Of a DNA stretch of 64,000 nt, positions 48,711 through 63,267 are shown piece by piece (positions within the stretch are counted from its first letter, which is position 1; each line of letters starts with the position of its first letter). The notes under the pieces are model-generated. The model was not told where the DNA came from. It did no database searches and saw only the letters and a list, made by a program, of their open reading frames with translations. Both the position numbers and the translations under genes were made by a program. The stretch is from Ianthella basta (taxonomy: Eukaryota; Porifera; Demospongiae; Verongiida; Ianthellidae). Where the stretch lies: the NCBI GenBank assembly GCA_964019415.1, contig OZ025874.1:6927092-6991091 (forward strand), read 5' to 3'.

Positions 48711-49090
48711 CACAGAGACATCTCCAGCAAATACAGACACATGACTGCTTATATCACATGCATTTACAGTAATTACAGAAACATAATGTACCAAGGAACT
48801 CACAGTCGCCAGAGTAGCTAGTGGTCTGTGATGGCAAAAGCTACGTACGTTTGCTACAGCGCAGTACGCGTGGGCATTCAGAAGGGCAACCGTGCGATTT
48901 AAGCATTTCAGCTTTAGATACTCTACTGGCACAGGTGGTGGTGGCTGCGATATTGTAACTTGCACTGTGTGGTGGATACAGTGCAAGTTACAATATACAC
49001 CACTAATCTAAAGTAAATAATATAATATAATATAATATAATATAATATAATATAATATAATATAATATAATATAATATAATATAATATAA

Positions 49091-50705
49091 TTCCCGGGGG
49101 GTTAGGCACCCCTCACGAACATGTGATAGGTGTGCCTTTGAAGTATGGGAGATTTTAAGACTTTTAAATGAGGCAGAATTTTTAATTAGGTCTTCGTTCT
49201 TCTACAAGCAGCCCGCCAAATCCTAATATAAATGTGCATAGCATAACACTTAATGTATGGTGCATTTATATTGATGCATAGTGGTATCTTGTATATGAAT
49301 GCAACTTGGCTCGTTGAGACGTGAAACTTGGTGGACACATCCAAGTGGTCCACCTTCCTATGTTATTAGCGGGATTTCTTAATTAGTCTCAAAATGGCCG
49401 ACATATGTGATGTGTATGATGTATTCAACCAGCCCGGCCCGCTCAGTCATGACACTTGATGGACCTAGCCAGATAATGCAACTGTTCATGTCATTAGCAG
49501 GATTTCTTAATTAGTGGCAAAATGGCCGAGAAAAATGAGGTTCATTGCATATCTTACCAACCCAGCCCTGCTAAGTCATGATACTAAGTGGATGAAGTTA
49601 GATGACCAATTTCCTCATGTCATTAGCAGTATTGCTTAATTAGTCACAAAATGGAGGCGATGTTTTGAACAATCACATTTTGAAACCAATTTGTAGGCAT
49701 TTGCCGCTATGCTGGAGCAGAGCAGCACCAACATGTACACTTGCTCACAACTATCCAGCCACAATATCCAGCTACTACACCACCACATAGATAAATACAA
49801 CCGCCATCACCACCACCACAGTGGAAGTTGCAATGAGCACACCAGTATAATATTATGTGCTAGAGCTGCAAGAAAACAGACCACCACATCAGGCGCTGCT
49901 ACTATATACTACTACTACCACCACCACACAGTGCAAGTTACAATATTACGGCCACCACATGCATTCCTAAATGAAAATCACCACCACCACCACCACATGG
50001 TGCCAGTACAATGGATGCATTCAGTATATGTGCCATTGCTCTAGAAAAAACACCGCCACCACCACCACACAGTGCAAGTTACAATATCGCAGCCACCACC
50101 ACCTGTGCCAGTAAAGTATCTGTGCTAGTTGGTCATAGAGAAAAAGACCACCAGTGCAAGTTACAGTAGCCACCACCACATGTGCCAGTAGAGTATCTGC
50201 ACTAGTTGGTCATAGAAAAAGACCACCAGTGCAAGTTACAGTGGCACCAGCACCATTCGCACCACCACATGTGCCAGAAAGTGAATGCGCTCAATGGCTG
50301 AAGAAAAAGACCACCAGCGCAAGTTACAGCTGGTCAGAACCTGCACCGCCGCCATTGGAGTGCACGCTGCAGCAAGCAATTGTAACTTGCCTAAGGGCAT
50401 GCCATTGAATTTCTTCCCATGCACCCCAATTCAATGGCATGCCCTTAGGCAAGCTTACATTTGCTTGCTGCAGCGTGCACTCCAATGGCGGCGGTGCAGG
50501 TTCTGACCAGCTGTAACTTGCGCTGGTGGTCTTTTTCTTCAGCCATTGAGCGCATTCACTTTCTGGCACATGTGGTGGTGCGAATGGTGCTGGTGCCACT
50601 GTAACTTGCACTGGTGGTCTTTTTCTATGACCAACTAGTGCAGATACTCTACTGGCACATGTGGTGGTTATATAATATAATATAATATAATATAATATAA
50701 TATAA
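49091..50705. repeat. Array unit 6 (subtype A1)
   Basis: Full head and forward arm, turn-around near 50410-50430, reverse arm stopping at CACATGTGGTGGTT (about 50670) directly on (TATAA)n without a tail monomer. Matches unit 8 base for base over long stretches at an offset of 2645. Confidence 0.9.
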
Positions 50706-51735
50706 TTCCCGGGTGGTTTGGCAGCCCTCATGAACATGTGCTAGGTATGGCTTTGAAGTATGGGAGATTTTAACACTTTTAAATGAGACGGAATTTTTAA
50801 TTAGGTCTTCGTTCTTCTACAAGCAGCCCGCAAAATTCTTATATAAATGCACATAGGAGAACACTTAATGTATGGTGCATTTATATTGATGCATAGTGGT
50901 ATCTTGTATATTAATGCAACTCGGCTCGTTGAGACATGAAACTTGGTGGACACGTCCAAGTGGTCCACCTTCCTATGTTATTAGCGGGATTTCTTAATTA
51001 GTCTCAAAATGGCCGACATATGTGAGGTGTATGATTTATACAACCAGCCAGGCCCGCTCAGTCATGACACTTTGTGAACCTAGCCAGATAATCCGACTGT
51101 TCATGTCACTAACAGGATTTCTTAATTAGTCGCAAAATGGCCGAGAAAAGTGAAGTTCATTGCATATCCCACCAACCCAGCCCCGCTAAGTAGTGATACT
51201 AAGTGGACATAGTTAGATGGTCCATTTGCTCATGTCATTAGCAGGATTGCTTAATTAGTCACAAAATGGAGGCGACCTTTTGAACAATCACATTTTGACA
51301 CCAATTTGTAGGCATTTGCCGCTATGCTGGAGCAGAGCAGCACCCACATATACACATGCTCACAACTATTCAGCCACAATATCCAGCTACTATACCACCA
51401 CATATATAGATAAATACAACCACCATCACCACCACCACAGTGGAAGTTGCAATGAGTAACATATTATGTGCTAGAGCTGCAAGAAAACAGACCACCACAT
51501 CAGGCACTGCTACCACATACTACTACTACCACCACACAGTGCAAGTTACAATATTACGGCCACCACATGCATTCCTAGATGGAAATGACTGTCACCACCA
51601 CCGCCACTCAGTGCAAATTACAATGCATATAATATATACAGTGCAAGTTACAATATACACCACTAATCTAAAGTAAATAATATAATATAATATAATATAA
51701 TATAATATAATATAATATAATATAATATAATATAA
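50706..51735. repeat. Array unit 7 (subtype B, no reverse arm)
   Basis: Starts TTCCCGGGTGGTTTGGCAGC like unit 2. The forward arm stops early at CAAATTACAATGCATA (about 51629) and passes straight to the tail, so no palindrome forms. Confidence 0.9.
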
Positions 51736-53926
51736 TTCCCGGGGGGTTAGGCACCCCTCACGAACATGTGATAGGTGTGCCTTTGAAGTATGGGAGATTT
51801 TAAGACTTTTAAATGAGGCAGAATTTTTAATTAGGTCTTCGTTCTTCTACAAGCAGCCCGCCAAATCCTAATATAAATGTGCATAGCATAACACTTAATG
51901 TATGGTGCATTTATATTGATGCATAGTGGTATCTTGTATATGAATGCAACTTGGCTCGTTGAGACGTGAAACTTGGTGGACACATCCTAGTGGTCCACCT
52001 TCCTATGTTATTAGCGGGATTTCTTAATTAGTCTCAAAATGGCCGACATATGTGATGTGCATGATGTATTCAACCAGCCCGGCCCGCTCAGTCATGACAC
52101 TTGATGGACCTAGCCAGATAATGCAACTGTTCATGTCATTAGCAGGATTTCTTAATTAGTGGCAAAATGGCCGAGAAAAATGAGGTTCATTGCATATCTT
52201 ACCAACCCAGCCCTGCTAAGTCATGATACTAAGTGGATGAAGTTAGATGACCAATTTCCTCATGTCATTAGCAGTATTGCTTAATTAGTCACAAAATGGA
52301 GGCGATGTTTTGAACAATCACATTTTGAAACCAATTTGTAGGCATTTGCCGCTATGCTGGAGCAGAGCAGCACCAACATGTACACTTGCTCACAACTATC
52401 CAGCCACAATATCCAGCTACTACACCACCACATAGATAAATACAACCGCCATCACCACCACCACAGTGGAAGTTGCAATGAGCACACCAGTATAATATTA
52501 TGTGCTAGAGCTGCAAGAAAACAGACCACCACATCAGGCGCTGCTACTATATACTACTACTACCACCACCACACAGTGCAAGTTACAATATTACGGCCAC
52601 CACATGCATTCCTAAATGAAAATGACCACCACCACCACCACATGGTGCCAGTACAATGGATGCATTCAGTATATGTGCCATTGCTCTAGAAAAAACACCG
52701 CCACCACCACCACACAGTGCAAGTTACAATATCGCAGCCACCACCACCTGTGCCAGTAAAGTATCTGTGCTAGTTGGTCATAGAGAAAAAGACCACCAGT
52801 GCAAGTTACAGTAGCCACCACCACATGTGCCAGTAGAGTATCTGCACTAGTTGGTCATAGAAAAAGACCACCAGTGCAAGTTACAGTGGCACCAGCACCA
52901 TTCGCACCACCACATGTGCCAGAAAGTGAATGCGCTCAATGGCTGAAGAAAAAGACCACCAGCGCAAGTTACAGCTGGTCAGAACCTGCACCGCCGCCAT
53001 TGGAGTGCACGCTGCAGCAAGCAATTGTAACTTGCCTAAGGGCATGCCATTGAATTTCTTCCCATGCACCCCAATTCAATGGCATGCCCTTAGGCAAGCT
53101 TACATTTGCTTGCTGCAGCGTGCACTCCAATGGCGGCGGTGCAGGTTCTGACCAGCTGTAACTTGCGCTGGTGGTCTTTTTCTTCAGCCATTGAGCGCAT
53201 TCACTTTCTGGCACATGTGGTGGTGCGAATGGTGCTGGTGCCACTGTAACTTGCACTGGTGGTCTTTTTCTATGACCAACTAGTGCAGATACTCTACTGG
53301 CACATGTGGTGGTGGCTACTGTAACTTGCACTGGTGGTCTTTTTCTCTATGACCAACTAGCACAGATACTTTACTGGCACAGGTGGTGGTGGCTGCGATA
53401 TTGTAACTTGCACTGTGTGGTGGTGGTGGCGGTGTTTTTTCTAGAGCAATGGCACATATACTGAATGCATCCATTGTACTGGCACCATGTGGTGGTGGTG
53501 GTGGTGATTTTCATTTAGGAATGCATGTGGTGGCCGTAATATTGTAACTTGCACTGTGTGGTGGTGGTAGTAGTAGTATATAGTAGCAGCGCCTGATGTG
53601 GTGGTCTGTTTTCTTGCAGCTCTAGCACATAATATTATACTGGTGTGCTCATTGCAACTTCCACTGTGGTGGTGGTGATGGCGGTTGTATTTATCTATGT
53701 GGTGGTGTAGTAGCTGGATATTGTGGCTGGATAGTTGTGAGCAAGTGTACATGTTGGTGCTGCTCTAATATAATATATACAGTGCAAGTTACAATATACA
53801 CCACTAATCTAAAGTAAATAATATAATATAATATAATATAATATAATATAATATAATATAATATAATATAATATAATATAATATAATATAATATAATATA
53901 ATATAATATAATATAATATAATATAA
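51736..53926. repeat. Array unit 8 (longest, complete palindrome)
   Basis: Head 51736 to about 52360. Left arm 52364-53056, 16-nt spacer, right arm 53073-53766 running back to the sequence GGTGCTGCTC at the arm start. Then comes the tail and the longest (TATAA)n tract (about 53818-53926). Confidence 0.95.
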
Positions 53927-55781
53927 TTCCCGGGGGGTTAGGCACCCCTCACGAACATGTGATAGGTGTGCCTTTGAAGTATGGGAGATTTTAAGACTTT
54001 TAAATGAGGCAGAATTTTTAATTAGGTCTTCGTTCTTCTACAAGCAGCCCGCCAAATCCTAATATAAATGTGCATAGCATAACACTTAATGTATGGTGCA
54101 TTTATATTGATGCATAGTGGTATCTTGTATATGAATGCAACTTGGCTCGTTGAGACGTGAAATTTGGTGGACAGATCCAAGTGGTCCACCTTCCTATGTT
54201 ATTAGCGGGATTTCTTAATTAGTCTCAAAATGGCCGACATATGTGAGGTGTATGATGTATTCAACCAGCCCAGCCCGCTCAGTCATGACACTTGATGGAC
54301 CTAGCCAGATAATGCAACTGTTCATGTCATTAGCAGGATTTCTTAATTAGTGGCAAAATGGCCGAGAAAAATGAGGTTCAATGCATATCTTACCAACCCA
54401 GCCCTGCTAAGTCATGATACTAAGTGGATGAAGTTAGATGACCAATTTCCTCATGTCATTAGCAGTATTGCTTAATTAGTCACAAAATGGAGGCGATGTT
54501 TTGAACAATCACATTTTGACACCAATTTGTAGGCATTTGCCGCTATGCTGGAGCAGAGCAGCACCAACATGTACACTTGCTCACAACTATCCAGCCACAA
54601 TATCCAGCTACTCACCACCACATAGATAAATACAACCGCCATCATCACCACCACAGTGGAAGTTGCAATGAGCACACCAGTATAATATTATGTGCTAGAG
54701 CTACAAGGAAACAGACCACCACATCAGGTGCTGCTACCACATACTACTACCACCACCACCACACAGTGCAAGTTACAATATTACAGCCACCACATGCATT
54801 CCTAGATGAAAATGACCACCACCACCACCACATGGTGCCAGTACAATGCATGCATTCAGTATATGCGCCATTGCTCTAGAAAAAACACCACCACCACCAC
54901 CACACAGTGCAAGTTACAATATCGCAGCCACCACCACCTGTGCTAGTAGAGTATCTGTGCTAGTTGGTCATAGAAAAAGACCACCACCAGTGCAAGTTAC
55001 AGTAGCCACCACCACATGTGTCAGTAGAGTATCTGCGCTAGCTGGTCATGAAAAAAGACCACCAGTGCAAGTTACAGTAGCCACCACCACATGTGCCAGT
55101 AGAATATCTGCGCTAGTTGATAATTGAAAAAGACCACCAGTGCAAGTTACAGTGGCTCCGGGCCAGCACATGCAAGTTACAGCTGGTCAGAACCTGCACT
55201 GCTGCCATTGTAATGCACGCTGCAGCAAGCAATTGTAACTTGCCTAAGGGCATGCCATTGAATTTCTTCCCATGCACCCTCAATTCAATGGCATGCCCTT
55301 AGGCAAGCTTACAATTGCTTGCTGCAGCGTGCATTACAATGGCAGCAGTGCAGGTTCTGACCAGCTGTAACTTGCATGTGCTGGCCCGGAGCCACTGTAA
55401 CTTGCACTGGTGGTCTTTTTCAATTATCAACTAGCGCAGATATTCTACTGGCACATGTGGTGGTGGCTACTGTAACTTGCACTGGTGGTCTTTTTTCATG
55501 ACCAGCTAGCGCAGATACTCTACTGACACATGTGGTGGTGGCTACTGTAACTTGCACTGGTGGTGGTCTTTTTCTATGACCAACTAGCACAGATACTCTA
55601 CTAGCACAGGTGGTGGTGGCAATATAATATAATATAATATATACAGTGCAAGTTACAATATACACCACTAATCTAAAGTAAATACAGTGCAAGTTACAAT
55701 ATACACCACTAATCTAAAGTAAATAATATAATATAATATAATATAATATAATATAATATAATATAATATAATATAATATAA
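53927..55781. repeat. Array unit 9 (subtype A2)
   Basis: Palindromic. Turn-around near 55265-55285, reverse arm stops near 55620 (AGGTGGTGGTGGC). Two tail monomers follow. Confidence 0.9.
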
Positions 55782-57569
55782 TTCCCGGGGGGTTAGGCAC
55801 CCCTCACGAACATGTGATAGGTGTGCCTTTGAAGTATGGGAGATTTTAAGACTTTTAAATGAGGCAGAATTTTTAATTAGGTCTTCGTTCTTCTACAAGC
55901 AGCCCGCCAAATCCTAATATAAATGTGCATAGCATAACACTTAATGTATGGTGCATTTATATTGATGCATAGTGGTATCTTGTATATGAATGCAACTTGG
56001 CTCGTTGAGACGTGAAACTTGGTGGACACATCCAAGTGGTCCACCTTCCTATGTTATTAGCGGGATTTCTTAATTAGTCTCAAAATGGCCGACATATGTG
56101 ATGTGTATGATGTATTCAACCAGCCCGGCCCGCTCAGTCATGACACTTGATGGACCTAGCCAGATAATGCAACTGTTCATGTCATTAGCAGGATTTCTTA
56201 ATTAGTGGCAAAATGGCCGAGAAAAATGAGGTTCATTGCATATCTTACCAACCCAGCCCTGCTAAGTCATGATACTAAGTGGATGAAGTTAGATGACCAA
56301 TTTCCTCATGTCATTAGCAGTATTGCTTAATTAGTCACAAAATGGAGGCGATGTTTTGAACAATCACATTTTGACACCAATTTGTAGGCATTTGCCGCTA
56401 TGCTGGAGCAGAGCAGCACCAACATGTACACTTGCTCACAACTATCCAGCCACAATATCCAGCTACTACACCACCACATAGATAAATACAACCGCCATCA
56501 CCACCACCACAGTGGAAGTTGCAATGAGCACACCAGTATAATATTATGTGCTAGAGCTGCAAGAAAACAGACCACCACATCAGGCGCTGCTACTACATAC
56601 TACTACTACCACCACCACACAGTGCAAGTTACAATATTACGGCCACCACATGCATTCCTAAATGAAAATGACCACCACCACCACCACATGGTGCCAGTAC
56701 AATGGATGCATTCAGTATATGTGCCATTGCTCTAGAAAAAACACCACCACCACCACCACACAGTGCAAGTTACAATATCGCAGCCACCACCACCTGTGCC
56801 AGTAAAGTATCTGTGCTAGTTGGTCATAGAGAAAAAGACCACCAGTGCAAGTTACAGTAGCCACCACCACATGTGCCAGTAGAGTATCTGCACTAGTTGG
56901 TCATAGAAAAAGACCACCAGTGCAAGTTACAGTGGCACCAGCACCATTCGCACCACCACATGTACCAGAAAGTAAATGCGCTCAATGGCTGAAGAAAAAG
57001 ACCACCAGCGCAAGTTACAGCTGGTCAGAACCTGCACCGCCACCATTGGAGTGCACGCTGCAGCAAGCAAATGTAACTTGCCTAAGGGCATGCCATTGAA
57101 TTTCTTCCCACGCACCCTCAATTCAATGGCATGCCCTTAGGTAAGCTTACATTTGCTTGCTGCAGCGTGCACTCCAATGGTGGCGGTGCAGGTTCTGACC
57201 AGCTGTAACTTGCGCTGGTGGTCTTTTTCTTCAGCCATTGAGCGCATTTACTTTCTGGCACATGTGGTGGTGCGAATGGTGCTGGTGCCACTGTAACTTG
57301 CACTGGTGGTCTTTTTCTATGACCAACTAGTGCAGATACTCTACTGGCACATGTGGTGGTGGCTACTGTAACTTGCACTGGTGGTCTTTTTCTCTATGAC
57401 CAACTAGCACAGATACTTTACTGGCACAGGTGGTGGTGGCTGCGATATTGTAACTTGCACTGTGTGGTGGTGGTGGTGGATACAGTGCAAGTTACAATAT
57501 ACACCACTAATCTAAAGTAAATAATATAATATAATATAATATAATATAATATAATATAATATAATATAA
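55782..57569. repeat. Array unit 10 (subtype A1)
   Basis: Palindromic. Turn-around near 57105-57120, reverse arm stops near 57479 (GTGGTGGTGGTGG), one tail monomer. Confidence 0.9.
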
Positions 57570-59053
57570 TTCCCGGGGGGTTAGGCACCCCTCACGAACA
57601 TGTGATAGGTGTGCCTTTGAAGTATGGGAGATTTTAAGACTTTTAAATGAGGCAGAATTTTTAATTAGGTCTTCGTTCTTCTACAAGCAGCCCGCAAAAT
57701 CCTAATATAAATGTGCACAGCATAACACTTAATGTATGGTGCATTTATATTGATGCATAGTGGTATCTTGTATATGAATGCAACTGGGCTCGTTGAGACG
57801 TGAAACTTGGTGGACACATCCAAGTGGTCCACCTGGCTATGTTATTAGCGGGATTTCTTAATTAGTCTCAAAATGGCCGACATATGTGAGGTGTATGATG
57901 TATTCAACCAGCCCGGCCCGCTCAGTCATGACACTTGATGGACCTAGCCAGATAATCCAACTGTTCATGTCATTAGCAGGATTTCTTAATTAGTTGCAAA
58001 ATGGCCGAGAAAAATGAGGTTCATTGCATATCTTAACGACCCAGCCCTGCTAAGTCATGATACTAAGTGGATGAAGTTAGATGACCAATTTCCTCATGTC
58101 ATTAGCAGTATTGCTTAATTAGTCACAAAATGGAGGCGATGTTTTGAACAATCACATTTTGACACCAATTTGTAGGCATTTGCCGCTATGCTGGAGCAGA
58201 GAAGCACCAACATGTACACTTGCTCACAACTATCCAGCCACAATATCCAGCTACTATACCACCACATAGATACATACAACCGCCATCACCACCACAGCGG
58301 AAGTTGCAATGAGCACACAAGTATAATATTATGTGCTAGAGCTGCAATAAAACAGACCACCACATCAGGCGCTGCTACCACATACTACTACCACCACCAC
58401 CACACAGTGCAAGTTACAATATTACGGCCACCACATGCATTCCTAGATGAAAATGAGCGCCACCACCACCACACTGTGCAAGTTACAATGCATGCATTCA
58501 GTATATGCACCATTGCTCTAGAAAAAACACCACCACCACCACACAGTGCAAGTTACAATATCACAGCCACCACCACATGTGTCAGTACAGTATCTGCGCT
58601 AGTTGGTCATGAAAAAAGACCACCAGTGCAAGTTACAGTGGCACCAGCACCATTCGCACCACCACATGTGCCAGAAAGTAAATGCACTCAACGGCTGAAG
58701 AAAAAGACCACCAGCGCAAGTTACAGCCGGTCAGAACTTGCACTGCCGCCATTGGAGTGCACGCTGCAGCAAGCAAATGTAACTTGCCTAAGGGCATGCC
58801 ATTGAATTTCTTCCCGTGCACCCTCAATTCAATGGCATGCCCTTAGGCAAGCTTACATTTGCTTGCTGCAGCGTGCACTCCAATGGCGGCAGTGCAAGTT
58901 CTGACCGGCTGTAACTTGCGCTGGTGGTCTTTTTCTTCAGCCGTTGAGTGCATTTACTTTCTGGCACATGTGGTGGTGCGAATGGTGCTGGTGCCACTGT
59001 AACTTGCACTGGTGGTAATATAATATAATATAATATAATATAATATAATATAA
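57570..59053. repeat. Array unit 11 (subtype A1-like)
   Basis: Palindromic with shorter arms. Turn-around near 58808-58825, reverse arm stops at CTTGCACTGGTGG (about 59015) directly on (TATAA)n. Confidence 0.9.
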
Positions 59054-59695
59054 TTCCCGGGGGGTTAGGCACCCCTCACGAACATGTGATAGGTGTGCCT
59101 TTGAAGTATGGGAGATTTTAAGACTTTTAAATGAGGCAGAATTTTTAATTAGGTCTTCGTTCTTCTACAAGCAGCCCGCAAAATCCTAATATAAATGTTC
59201 ATAGCATAACACTTAATGTATGGTGCATTTATATTGATGCATAGTGGTATCTTGTATATGAATGCAACTGGGCTCGTTGAGACGTGAAACTTGGTGGACA
59301 CATCCAAGTGGTCCACCTTCCTATGTTATTAGCGGGATTTCTTAATTAGTCTCAAAATGGCCGACATATGTGAGGTGTATGATGTATTCAACCAGCCCGG
59401 CCCGCTCAGTCATGACACTTAATGGACCTAGCCAGATAATCCAACTGTTCATGTCATTAGCAGGATTTCTTAATTAGTGGCAAAATGGCCGAGAAAAATG
59501 AGGTTCAATGCATATCTTACCAACCCAGCCCTGCTAAGTCATGATACTAAGTGGATGAAGTTAGATGACCAATTTCCTCATGTTAATACAGTGTAAGTTA
59601 CAATATACACCACTAATCTAAAGTAAATAATATAATATAATATAATATAATATAATATAATATAATATAATATAATATAATATAATATAATATAA
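59054..59695. repeat. Array unit 12 (head only)
   Basis: Only the head remains: it breaks at CAATTTCCTCATGTTA (about 59585), inside the third head subrepeat, and runs into a tail monomer (GTGTAAGTTAC variant, as at the left edge of the array). Confidence 0.9.
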
Positions 59696-61530
59696 TTCCC
59701 GGGGGGTTAGGCACCCCTCACGAACATGTGATAGGTGTGCCTTTGAAGTATGGGAGATTTTAAGACTTTTAAATGAGGCAGAAGTTTTAATTAGGTCTTC
59801 GTTCTTCTACAAGCAGCCCGCAAAATCCTAATATAAATGTTCATAGCATAACACTTAATGTATGGTGCATTTATATTGATGCATAGTGGTATCTTGTATA
59901 TGAATGCAACTTGGCTCGTTGAGACGTGAAACTTGGTGGACACATCCAAGTGGTCCACCTTCCTATGTTATTAGCGGGATTTCTTAATTAGTCTCAAAAT
60001 GGCCGACATATGTGATGTGTATGATGTATTCAACCAGCCCGGCCCGCTCAGTCATGACACTTAATGGACCTAGCCAGATAATCCAACTGTTCATGTCATT
60101 AGCAGGATTTCTTAATTAGTTGCAAAATGGCCGAGAAAAATGAGGTTCAATGCATATCTTAACGACCCAGCCCTGCTAAGTCATGATACTAAGTGGATGA
60201 AGTTAGATGACCAATTTCCTCATGTCATTAGCAGTATTGCTTAATTAGTCACAAAATGGAGGCGATGTTTTGAACAATCACATTTTGACACCAATTTGTA
60301 GGCATTTGCCGCTATGCTGGAGCAGAGCAGCACCAACATGTACACTTGCTCACAACTATCCAGCCACAACATCCAGCTACTCACCACCACATAGATAAAT
60401 ACAACCGCCATCATCACCACCACAGCGGAAGTTGCAATGAGCACACCAGTATAATATTATGTGCCAGAGCTGCAAGGAAACAGACCACCACATCAGGCGC
60501 TGCTACCACATACTACTACCACCACCACCACACAGTGCAAGTTACAATATTACAGCCTCCACATGCATTCCTAGATGAAAATGACCACCACCACCACCAC
60601 ATGGTGCCAGTACAATGCATGCATTCAGTATATGCGCCATTGCTCTAGAAAAAACACCACCACCACCACCACACAGTGCAAGTTACAATATCGCAGCCAC
60701 CACCACCTGTGCCAGTAGAGTATCTGTGCTAGGTGGTCATAGAAAAAGACCACCACCAGTGCAAGTTACAGTAGCCACCACCACATGTGCCAGTAGAGTA
60801 TCTGCGCTAGCTGGTCATGGAAAAAGACCACCAGTGCAAGTTACAGTAGCCACCACCACATGTGCCAGTAAAATATCTGCGCTAGTTGGTAATTGAAAAA
60901 GACCACCAGTGCAAGTTACAGTGGCTCCGGGCCAGCACATGCAAGTTACAGCTGGTCAGAACCTGCACTGCTGCCATTGTAATGCACGCTGCAGCAAGCA
61001 ATTGTAACTTGCCTAAGGGCATGCCATTGAATTTCTTCCCATGCACCCTCAATTCAATGGCATGCCCTTAGGCAAGCTTACAATTGCTTGCTGCAGCGTG
61101 CATTACAATGGCAGCAGTGCAGGTTCTGACCAGCTGTAACTTGCATGTGCTGGCCCGGAGCCACTGTAACTTGCACTGGTGGTCTTTTTCAATTACCAAC
61201 TAGCGCAGATATTTTACTGGCACATGTGGTGGTGGCTACTGTAACTTGCACTGGTGGTCTTTTTCCATGACCAGCTAGCGCAGATACTCTACTGGCACAT
61301 GTGGTGGTGGCTACTGTAACTTGCACTGGTGGTGGTCTTTTTCTATGACCACCTAGCACAGATACTCTACTGGCACAGGTGGTGGTGGCTGCGATATTGT
61401 AACTTGCACTGTGTGGTGGTGGTGGATACAGTGCAAGTTACAATATACACCACTAATCTAAAGTAAATAATATAATATAATATAATATAATATAATATAA
61501 TATAATATAATATAATATAATATAATATAA
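59696..61530. repeat. Array unit 13 (subtype A2)
   Basis: Palindromic. Turn-around near 61035-61050, reverse arm stops near 61425. Very close to units 1 and 9. Confidence 0.9.
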
Positions 61531-63267
61531 TTCCCGGGGGGTTAGGCACCCCTCACGAACATGTGATAGGTGTGCCTTTGAAGTATGGGAGATTTTAAGA
61601 CTTTTAAATGAGGCAGAATTTTTAATTAGATCTTCGTTCTTCTACAAGCAGCCCGCCAAATCCTAATATAAATGTGCATAGCATAACACTTAATGTATGG
61701 TGCATTTATATTGATGCATAGTGGTATCTTGTATATTAATGCAACTGGGCTCGTTGAGACGTGAAACTTGGTGGACACATCCAAGTGGTCCACCTTCCTA
61801 TGTTATTAGCGGGATTTCTTAATTAGTCTCAAAATGGCCGACATATGTGAGGTGTATGATGTATTCAACCAACCCGGCCCGCTCAGTCATGACACTTGGT
61901 GGACCTAGCCAGATTAGCCAACTGTTCATGTCATTAGCAGAATTTCTTAATTAGTTGCAAAATGGCCGAGAAAAGTGAGGTTCATTGCATATCTTACCGA
62001 CCCAGCCCTGCTAAGTCATGATACTAAGTGGATGTAGTTAGATGACCAATTTCCTCATGTCATTAGCAGTATTGCTTAATTAGTCACAAAATGGAGGCGA
62101 TGTTTTGAACAATCACATTTTGACACCAATTTGTAGGCATTTGCCGCTATGCTGGAGCAGAGCAGCACCCACATATACACTTGCTCACAACTATTCAGCC
62201 ACAATATCCAGCTACTGCACCACCACATACATAAATACAACCGCCATCACCACCACCACAGTGGAAGTTGCAATGAGCACACCAATATAATATTATGTGC
62301 TAGAGCTGCAAGAAAACAGACCACCACATCAGGCGCTGCTACCACATACTACTACCACCACCACCACACAGTGCAAGTTACAATATTACGGCCACCACAT
62401 GCATTCCTAGATGAAAATGATCACCACCACTGCCACCACATGGTGCCAGTACAATGCATACATTCAGTATATCTGCCATTGCTCTAGAAAAAACACCACC
62501 GCCACCACCACACAGTGCAAGTTACAATATCGCAGCCACCACCACCTGTGCCAGTAGAGTATCTGTGCTAGTTGGTCATAGAAAAAAAGCACCACCAGTG
62601 CAAGTTACAGTAGCCACCACCACATGTGTCAGTAGAGTATCTGCACTAGTTGGTCATAGAAAATGACCACCAGTGCAAGTTACAGTTGCACCAGCACCAT
62701 TCGCACGACCACATGTGCCAGAAAGTAAATGCGCTCAATGGCTGAAGAAAAAGACCACCAGCGCAAGTTACAGCCGGTCAGAACCTGCACCGCCGCCATT
62801 GGAGTGCACGCTGCAGCAAGCAATTGTAACTTGCCTAAGGGCATGCCATTGAATTTCTTTACATGCACCCCAATTCAATGGCATGCCCTTAGGCAAGCTT
62901 ACATTTGCTTGCTGCAGCGTGCACTCCAATGGCGGCGGTGCAGGTTCTGACCGGCTGTAACTTGCGCTGGTGGTCTTTTTCTTCAGCCATTGAGCGCATT
63001 TACTTTCTGGCACATGCGGTCGTGCGAATGGTGCTGGTGCAACTGTAACTTGCACTGGTGGTCATTTTCTATGACCAACTAGTGCAGATACTCTACTGAC
63101 ACATGTGGTGGTGGCTACTGTAACTTGCACTGGTGGTGCTTTTTTTCTATGACCAACTAGCACAGATACTCTACTGGCACAGGTGGTGGTGGCTGCGATA
63201 TTGTAACTTGCACTGTGTGGTGGTGGCGGTTATATAATATAATATAATATAATATAATATAATATAA
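61531..63267. repeat. Array unit 14 (intermediate A/B features)
   Basis: A-type start but CACCCACATATACAC and ATTCAGCC in the arm, as in B units. Turn-around near 62857-62875. The reverse arm stops at GGTGGTGGCGGTT (about 63231) directly on (TATAA)n. Confidence 0.9.

Larger units (their letters stand above)
47454..49090. repeat. Array unit 5 with inner foreign insert
   Basis: Head and forward arm to about 48410 (GCTCTAGAAA), then an unrelated insert (48411 to about 48910: hairpin, (CA)n tracts, other sequence), then a short reverse arm (ATACTCTACTGGCACAGG to GTGTGGTGG) and the tail. The insert replaces the turn-around. Confidence 0.85.

Noticed and set aside
39739..62487. Recurrent His/Thr-rich frames of about 100-112 codons (MLEQSSTNMYTCSQ...) in most array units
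   Set aside because: They arise from CACCAC repeats in near-identical units. Frame conservation follows from sequence identity, subtypes alter or break it, and there is no splice or start context.
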